Shown piece after piece: positions 7,371-10,562 of a stretch of 10,562 nt of DNA. The DNA is taken from assembly GCA_026770585.1 (NCBI GenBank), contig MU647344.1, positions 113,367-123,928 on the forward strand, read 5' to 3'. Position 1 is the stretch's first letter. Each line of letters begins with the position of its first letter. The DNA is from Baffinella frigidus (lineage: Eukaryota; Cryptophyceae; Cryptomonadales; Baffinellaceae). The position numbers were made by a program, and so were the translations under genes. Below the pieces are notes generated by a model, which worked only from the letters and a program-made list of their open reading frames with translations, had not been told where the DNA came from and did no database searches.

Positions 7371-7894
7371 TTGGACAGTGGTGGCAGCCAGCCCGTTACC
7401 GCCCAAGAAAAAGCCTGCAATTTGCAGGGAACTTTTTGCAAACTGGTCAAAAGTTGGAGCCATTGTTTCGTGCTCGGAGCCGTTTGGCCACTTTTGGTGA
7501 GAAGGGCGCAGCCTCCCCACAAAACAAGTGAATGTTGACTTTTGAATACCCCATCATGATCTGGACGCGACCAAAAAAACGGCGGTTTCCCCCTCACCTG
7601 ACAACGCAAAAGCCGGTGGGACTTGCTTGGACGTAGAGTCTACCTTCCGAGGTTTCCTTTGCTCTCGTTCCTCTCTCCCCGGCTCGTTCGACCCCCCCCC
7701 ATCCGCTTCGCCGCTGCATTTCCGCCGCCGGGGCGCCTGCAGTTTGTCCAGATCTCCTGGTTGCGACCAGAGAGTGGGCTGGTTGGTGGCCCTGGGTCTA
7801 GGTGTAAGTGTGGGGGGCCCGCGTGGCGTGAGAGGGGGCTGGACATGAACCGTTAAGCAGTGAAAAGAAGCGGGAGCGAGGGCGGGTTAAAACA
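7371..7894 (+). promoter_or_regulatory. 5' flank and leader of the ankyrin-WW gene
   Basis: No TATA box is evident. 7640-7700 is pyrimidine-rich (CTCTCGTTCCTCTCTCCCC), a composition common around start sites in GC-rich genomes. The last 40 bases before the ATG are purine-rich and end GGTTAAAACA. Part of the flank (about 7475-7552) shares phrases with 2537-2630: CTCGGAGCCGTTT and TGACTTTTGAATACC. A possible leader intron with donor CTAG|GTGTAAGT at 7801 and acceptor near 7860 is speculative. All promoter assignment here is inference. Confidence 0.35.
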
Positions 7895-8458
7895 ATGACG
7901 TCCCTCCCGACAAGGCTGGGAGGGCGGTTGCTGCTCTCAGACTTTACGGACGAGGTCAAGCATGAGCTGGACGTCGATCCGAAGAGCTGTGCTCTCATCG
8001 CCGCCGCCAAGAAGGGCAACATGCAGCTGGGCGCGCTGGCGACGGACGCTGGCGACGACGTGGACGCGGTGAACGGCGACGGCGAGTGTGCTCTGCACCT
8101 CGCTCTAAACGAGGGCCACACGGACTTCGCGCTGTGGCTGCTCTCGCACGGCGCCAACCCCGCGATGCGCGACCGGCACGGGCAGGACTGCGCGCACTGG
8201 GCGTACGACGACATGTGGGTCAAGGCGGCGCTCGACCGCCACCGCTCGCGCACCTCCTCCAGCTCCCCGACGTCGCGCCAGTTCAAGTTCCCTCCCGAGG
8301 TCATGGCGCTCGCGGAACACCTGGGCGTCGCGGGGAAGGGCGACTCACTGTACACGTGGATCGCCGAGGCCGCGCACCACGCGCCGCTGCCGCCCAACTG
8401 GGCGGAGCACGTCGATGAGGATGGCGCAGTCTTCTTCCACTGCAAGGACAACGGCCAG
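7895..8458 (+). CDS. Exon 1: start codon, ankyrin repeats, first part of WW domain
   Basis: 188 codons. The ATG at 7895 has A at -3 (AACAATGA) and is the first in-frame ATG after an in-frame TGA at 7829. Residues 61-93 form a clear ankyrin repeat (GDGECALHLALNEGHTDFAL, then LLSHGANP). Weaker repeats flank it at about 31-60 (AL-AAAKKGN, then the D-VDAVN turn) and 94-115 (RDRHGQDCAHWA). The WW domain starts at LPPNW (165-169) and is cut after Gln188, the last residue before the usual T/S-x-S-W-x-x-P block. The boundary is CAG|GTCCCA: a GT donor of weak consensus, in phase 0. Codons are GC-ending, as expected of a real exon in GC-rich DNA. Reading on past 8458 in the same frame gives an unrelated 65-residue tail made of transposon and repeat sequence, so I end the exon here. 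Confidence 0.85.
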
Positions 8459-10562
8459 GTCCCACCAGCCCTGCGAAGCGGACCAAACCGACGATTGTTT
8501 GGAGCCATTTCCTCGGGTGGCACATTCGTTTTCGAAGGTGCCACCCGAGGAATTGGCGCATGTTCCAGGATCAATTTGGTCCGCCTCGCAGGGCTGGTCT
8601 CCTTCCTTCCCGATATCACATCCTCGGAAATCATTGGGGATTCAATTGAATCCTGAACAAAGAACCATGATCTCTAAACTCTGAACCCCAAACCCTAAAC
8701 CCTAAACCCTAAACCCTAAACCCTAAACCCTAAACCCTAAACCCCAAACCCTAAACCCTACACCCCAAACCCCAAACCCTAAACCCAAAACCCCACACAC
8801 CAAACCCTAAACCCCAAACCCTAAACCCCAAACCCAAAAACCCTACCCCAAACACTAAACCCTACACCCTAAACCCTCAAAACGATTGGTGGCAGTCCGT
8901 TCTTTCTCCACCCACCCTCTGGGTGGTTCTGGGCTGCTAGAGCCCTCACGTCTCGTCCCACCTGTCCACCTGGCGTACAGCGGTCGTGTTTAACAATTTA
9001 GTGAACCTTGTTCCCCCCCTAAAGGACCATAGGGGTTATGAGCCTCCGTTTGTGGTTCCGCGCTAAAGGACCTACAGCGCCTAAAGGACCGCAGTGGCTT
9101 TTCTGCAGAACAAGTTCCGGTGTCCGCCTATGTTGGGAGTCCTCATGGGACCATCCAATCCTCATGGGACCATCCAATGAAAAAGTTCTACCGGAAGTTC
9201 ATCGGAAGTTCATATCACATCCTCGAAACCTCACAGGAAATCATTGGGGATTCAATTGAATCCTGAACCATGAACCATGACCTCTAAACTCTGAACCCTA
9301 AACCCTGAACCCTGAACCCTAAACCCTGAACCCTGAACCCTAAACCCTAAACCCAAAACCCTAAACCAGACCCCAAACCCTAAACCCCAAACCCTAAACC
9401 CCAAACCCTAAACCTACCTAAACCCTGAACCTTGAACCCTACCTAAACCCTCAACCTTGAACCCTAAACCCTACACCTAAACCCTAAACCCTGAAATTGG
9501 TGGCAGTCCTCATGGGACCATCCAATGGACAAGTTCTACCGGAAGTTCATCGACCGGGCGAGAAAGCATGCGGGGAACTTCGACTTTGTCCTCAACGCCC
9601 GAGCCCGCAAGGTACGTGACGATAAATGCTCGGCACGTCCCGATAAATACACTCGAAACCACCAATTTCTCCTTAACGCCAGAGCCCGCAAGGTGCCATC
9701 CTAGGTGGCTTGGAATAGGGTGGCACAGGAACAAGAATAGAAGCCAGGTCCGGATTCCGGCCCTGTCTTTTTCATTTACCTCCTGATAACTGCCGGGTCA
9801 AGTTTTGGGCTTTAGGTTTTGAGGTTTAGGGTTGGGTGTTCAAGTTTTTCAGGTATTGTTTTTTTTCTGCCCAATGCCAAGCCAACTAGGAACAAGAATA
9901 GAAGCCAGGTCCGGATTCCGGCCCTGGCTTTTCCATTTTCAAAGAGTATTTCCTCGAGGATTCAGGTGAAAGGTTTTGAAACGCCTTCAAATTTCGGCAG
10001 GTGCTCTGCCCTGCCCGCGCGGCTCTTCCCTGCCCCCTTTGCTCGGAGTAAAACACTACCGTCAACATTCTGTCACTTGCGTCTTACACTCTGTCACTGC
10101 CGTCAACACTCTCTTACTACCTGCACCTCTGAACCCTTGAACTTGAACCCTGCACCCTGCACCCTGCACCCTACACCCTAAGCCCTAAACCCTCAACCCT
10201 AAACCCCCAACCCTGAACACTGCACCCTAAACCCTAAACCCTAAACCCCAAACCCTAAACCCTAAACCCCGCACCCTGAACCCTAACCCCCAAACCCCAA
10301 ACACCGCAGGCGCATCAACCCACCCCCAAGGCAAAACAGCAACCGCAGCACACCCAACGCCCCCCCCCCGAGTCCCTCGACTCTTCCGCCTCCCCCGCCT
10401 CCACGGACCTCAGCAAGGGCACCACCCCCCACATGCCATCCTACGGGTCCACGCCCGCACCCGCGCACCGCCCGGGCGCCCAGGGTACTCACCAGGGGGG
10501 CAAGCACCTTGGGGGGGGGAAGGATGCCGGCGGGGGCGGGGGCGGGGGCGGGGGCGGGGGCG
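7895..10562 (+). CDS. Split gene: ankyrin-repeat / CEP164-type WW-domain protein, 3'-partial (join 7895..8458, 9507..9611, 10310..>10562)
   Basis: Three phase-0 exons give 307 residues before the window ends. The order is ankyrin repeats (about residues 31-115), a Ser-rich linker (118-127), a short helical segment (133-162), a WW domain (165-194) and a low-complexity tail. The WW domain is seen only after splicing: exon 1 ends NWAEHVDEDGAVFFHCKDNGQ-like, with Trp169, and exon 2 begins SSWDHPMDKFYR, with Trp191, giving the canonical 22-residue spacing and the closing His-Pro. The helix before the WW (EVMALAEHLGV, then SLYTWIAEA) and the W-D-H-P-x-D ending match what I know of the CEP164 WW module, a centriole distal-appendage protein of cilia. 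A ciliary role is inference. No catalytic residues are seen, so it is probably a protein-binding scaffold. The ankyrin plus CEP164-type WW pairing differs from animal CEP164. The stop codon lies outside the window. Confidence 0.8.
8465..8597 (+). mobile_element. Hairpin element inside intron 1, 6 bases after the donor
   Basis: Outer inverted arms of 23 bp (8465-8487 and 8575-8597, starting CCAGCCCTGCG) match with one mismatch. Inner arms of 20 bp (8509-8528 and 8533-8552, around CCTCGGGTGGCAC) also match with one mismatch, and the loop is 4 bases. The two halves look like diverged copies of one sequence. No clear target duplication is visible. It encodes nothing. A cryptic AG at 8590-8591 in the right arm could act as an acceptor. 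Confidence 0.7.
8613..8895 (+). repeat. Intron 3' module, copy 1 (with duplicate acceptor)
   Basis: Shares with 9212-9506 the start ATATCACATCCTCG, the block GGGGATTCAATTGAATCC, the phrase CTCTAAACTCTGAACCC, a telomere-like array and the end ATTGGTGGCAGTCC. After TCC at 8896-8898 the similarity to exon 2 stops. Copy 2 has 11 extra bases (9226-9236). Confidence 0.8.
8684..8880 (+). repeat. Telomere-like CCCTAAA array 1 (intron 1)
   Basis: About 200 bp of CCCTAAA heptamers mixed with variants such as CCCCAAA, CCCTACA and CCCTCAA. The clean stretch is near 8689-8745. This is the C-strand of TTTAGGG telomeric DNA, lying inside a gene and degenerate, so it is interstitial and not a chromosome end. 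It is followed by ATTGGTGGCAGTCC, a duplicate of the intron 3' end. Confidence 0.85.
9091..9139 (+). mobile_element. Family F remnant inside intron 1
   Basis: GCTTTTCTGCAGAACAAGTT followed by CCGGTGTCCGCCTATGTTGGGAG, ending directly at the broken exon 2 copies (9140). CTAAAGGACC phrases at 9062-9090 may be scraps of its ends. Confidence 0.7.
9140..9209 (+). pseudogene. Broken copies of exon 2 start inside intron 1
   Basis: The first 19 bases of exon 2 (TCCTCATGGGACCATCCAA) occur twice in tandem at 9140-9158 and 9159-9177. The second copy continues with an exon-like sequence (AAGTTCTACCGGAAGTTCATCG) carrying changes, then a repeat of GGAAGTTCAT. Tandem duplication shifts the frame after SSWDHP. 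A family F remnant ends at 9139, directly against the copy. Confidence 0.75.
9212..9506 (+). repeat. Intron 3' module, copy 2 (adjoins exon 2)
   Basis: Second copy of the module at 8613-8895, about 600 bp downstream and in the same orientation. It contains telomere-like array 2 and provides the acceptor used by exon 2. Confidence 0.8.
9291..9494 (+). repeat. Telomere-like CCCTAAA/CCCTGAA array 2 (intron 1, next to acceptor)
   Basis: About 200 bp of CCCTAAA and CCCTGAA heptamers with interruptions, in the same strand sense as array 1 and the gene. It ends 12 bases before exon 2 (ATTGGTGGCAG). The flanking 5' sequence (ATATCACATCCTCG, then GGGGATTCAATTGAATCC) matches that before array 1, so both arrays belong to one duplicated module. 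Confidence 0.85.
9507..9611 (+). CDS. Exon 2: remainder of WW domain and basic helix
   Basis: 35 codons, phase 0 at both ends. The acceptor is TTGGTGGCAG|TCC and the donor AAG|GTACGTGA is strong. The peptide starts SSWDHPMDKFYRKF and ends VLNARARK. Placed directly after Gln188 it completes the WW domain: second Trp 22 residues after the first, then Asp-His-Pro and an acidic-aromatic continuation (MDKFYR), as in CEP164-type WW domains. The rest is a basic, probably helical segment (RKFIDRARKHAGNF). It lacks its own ATG at the exon start and is short. Two broken copies of its beginning lie upstream in intron 1 and one copy of its end lies downstream in intron 2. Confidence 0.85.
9648..9692 (+). 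pseudogene. Duplicate of exon 2 end inside intron 2
   Basis: Reads in frame as RNHQFLLNARARK against GNFDFVLNARARK of exon 2, followed by GT as the exon is. Differences include synonymous CTC to CTT and CGA to AGA. No AG acceptor lies just upstream, so it is probably not used as an exon. The exact 5' limit is unclear. Confidence 0.6.
9727..9765 (+). repeat. 39-bp direct repeat, copy 1 (intron 2)
   Basis: Identical to 9888-9926. Contains the palindrome CCGGATTCCGG-like core; the sequence continues as a T-rich stretch after both copies. Function unknown. Confidence 0.8.
9811..9836 (-). repeat. Short telomere-like stretch in G-strand orientation
   Basis: TTTAGG, GAGGTTTAGGG and a following TTGGG resemble TTTAGGG units on the plus strand, opposite to the three arrays. 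Only about three degenerate units. Confidence 0.45.
9888..9926 (+). repeat. 39-bp direct repeat, copy 2 (intron 2)
   Basis: Identical to 9727-9765, 161 bp downstream, with a G-strand telomere-like stretch and a T8 run between the copies. Confidence 0.8.
10131..10300 (+). repeat. Telomere-like array 3 (intron 2, next to acceptor)
   Basis: Degenerate heptamers: CCCTGCA and CCCTACA at the start, CCCTAAA in the middle (10227-10268), then CCCCAAA. Same orientation as arrays 1 and 2. It ends about 9 bases before the proposed acceptor of exon 3. Confidence 0.8.
10310..10562 (+). CDS. Exon 3 (partial): Pro/Ser/Gln/His-rich tail
   Basis: After the acceptor CACCGCAG|GCG the frame stays open for 84 codons to the window edge and is in the phase required by exon 2. 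It begins AHQPTPKAKQQPQH, passes through a Ser/Pro stretch (SLDSSASPAS, then GTTPHMPSYGSTPAPAHRPG) and ends in Ala-Gly dipeptides encoded by the GGGGCG run. It is likely disordered. Support comes from frame agreement, the acceptor just after a telomere-like array as in intron 1, and Tyr/Met/Asp residues unlike simple repeat translation. Against it, GC-rich low-complexity DNA is often open by chance and no recognisable domain is present. The antisense frame is also open but is almost all Gly. Confidence 0.55.
10528..10562 (+). repeat. GGGGCG hexamer tandem repeat reaching the window edge
   Basis: Repeats of GGGGCG with G runs of five, cut by the window end. In the exon 3 frame it encodes alternating Ala and Gly. 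G-quadruplex formation is likely from composition. Confidence 0.85.

Larger units (their letters stand above)
8459..9506 (+). other. Intron 1 (1048 nt), phase 0, repeat-packed
   Basis: GT at 8459 and AG at 9505-9506, placed to join the two halves of the WW domain. In order it contains: a hairpin element (8465-8597); a first copy of an intron 3' module (8613-8895) with a telomere-like array and a duplicate acceptor; non-repetitive sequence with a family F remnant; broken exon 2 copies (9140-9209); and a second copy of the 3' module (9212-9506) that ends in the acceptor used here. The donor GTCCCA is poor, which may reflect the nearby hairpin insertion. Confidence 0.75.
9612..10309 (+). other. 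Intron 2 (698 nt), phase 0
   Basis: The donor GTACGTGA is strong and the acceptor is ACACCGCAG. It holds a duplicate of the exon 2 end (9648-9692), two identical 39-bp repeats (9727-9765 and 9888-9926), a short G-strand telomere-like stretch (9811-9836), a pyrimidine-rich stretch (about 10010-10130) and a telomere-like array (10131-10300) just before the acceptor. The 3' boundary depends on exon 3 being real. Confidence 0.55.

Noticed and set aside
6986-7609. 207-codon minus-strand frame
   Set aside because: No domain, rich in Ser/Pro/Arg, crosses the non-coding flank at 7371-7609; the plus frame looks slightly more gene-like, though neither is convincing.
7801-7860. Leader intron CTAG|GTGTAAGT ... 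TTAAGCAG
   Set aside because: Both sites look plausible, but nothing coding depends on it and an intron of about 60 nt cannot be supported from sequence alone.
7798-8634. 278-codon minus-strand open frame
   Set aside because: Antisense shadow of GC-rich exon 1 and the hairpin; no recognisable domain.
8459-8656. Continuation of the exon 1 frame to a stop at 8654-8656 (a 253-residue single-exon protein)
   Set aside because: The tail is hairpin-transposon and repeat sequence and breaks the WW domain, whereas 9507-9611 completes it precisely.
8684-10300. A true chromosome end
   Set aside because: The repeats are degenerate, interrupted by coding exons and flanked by unique sequence on both sides.
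10283-10507. Minus-strand Gly-rich frame with a GTGAGT donor-like site at 10487-10492
   Set aside because: The peptide is almost all Gly/Arg/Leu from C-rich DNA; the plus frame agrees in phase with exon 2 and has a more varied composition.

Overview
The window is nuclear DNA from a eukaryote. It has no operons, tRNA, rRNA or CRISPR that I can see. It does have a spliced gene with GT-AG introns, several families of short hairpin transposons, and CCCTAAA-type (TTTAGGG) telomere-like repeats. TTTAGGG occurs in plants, many green algae and some other algae and protists. Together with the GC-rich sequence and a CEP164-type WW domain, a family usually tied to cilia, it suggests a flagellate alga or related protist. 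I cannot name the group.

Left part (1 to about 6800): no convincing gene. It is a dense field of small non-autonomous elements and fragments. These include two copies of a 136-bp hairpin (family A), two 100-bp hairpins with TA target sites inside a tandem array (B), two 117-bp hairpins with TA sites (C), an AT-rich 143-bp element with a GCTT duplication (D), a 3-bp-flanked AT-rich element (E), a 148-bp long-arm element with several broken copies (F), and a 94-bp dispersed element (G). Several otherwise different hairpins share CCTAGG and CCTACNGTAGG palindromes at their centres. I see no transposase.

6800-7370 is less repetitive and carries an unrecognised 207-codon frame of low confidence. 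7371-7894 looks like the 5' flank and leader of the gene that follows.

Right part (7895 to the end): one split plus-strand gene, running off the window. Exon 1 (7895-8458) encodes ankyrin repeats and the first two thirds of a WW domain. Exon 2 (9507-9611) supplies the rest of the WW domain with exact 22-residue Trp spacing. Exon 3 (from 10310) is a Pro/Ser/Gln-rich tail ending in a GGGGCG hexamer run. Both introns are phase 0. Both contain long degenerate telomere-like CCCTAAA arrays ending close to the 3' splice site. Intron 1 also holds a hairpin element starting 6 bases inside the donor, a duplicated copy of its own 3' half and broken copies of exon 2. The most interesting signal is this combination: a domain whose coding sequence is divided by a telomere-repeat intron that has been rebuilt by duplication.
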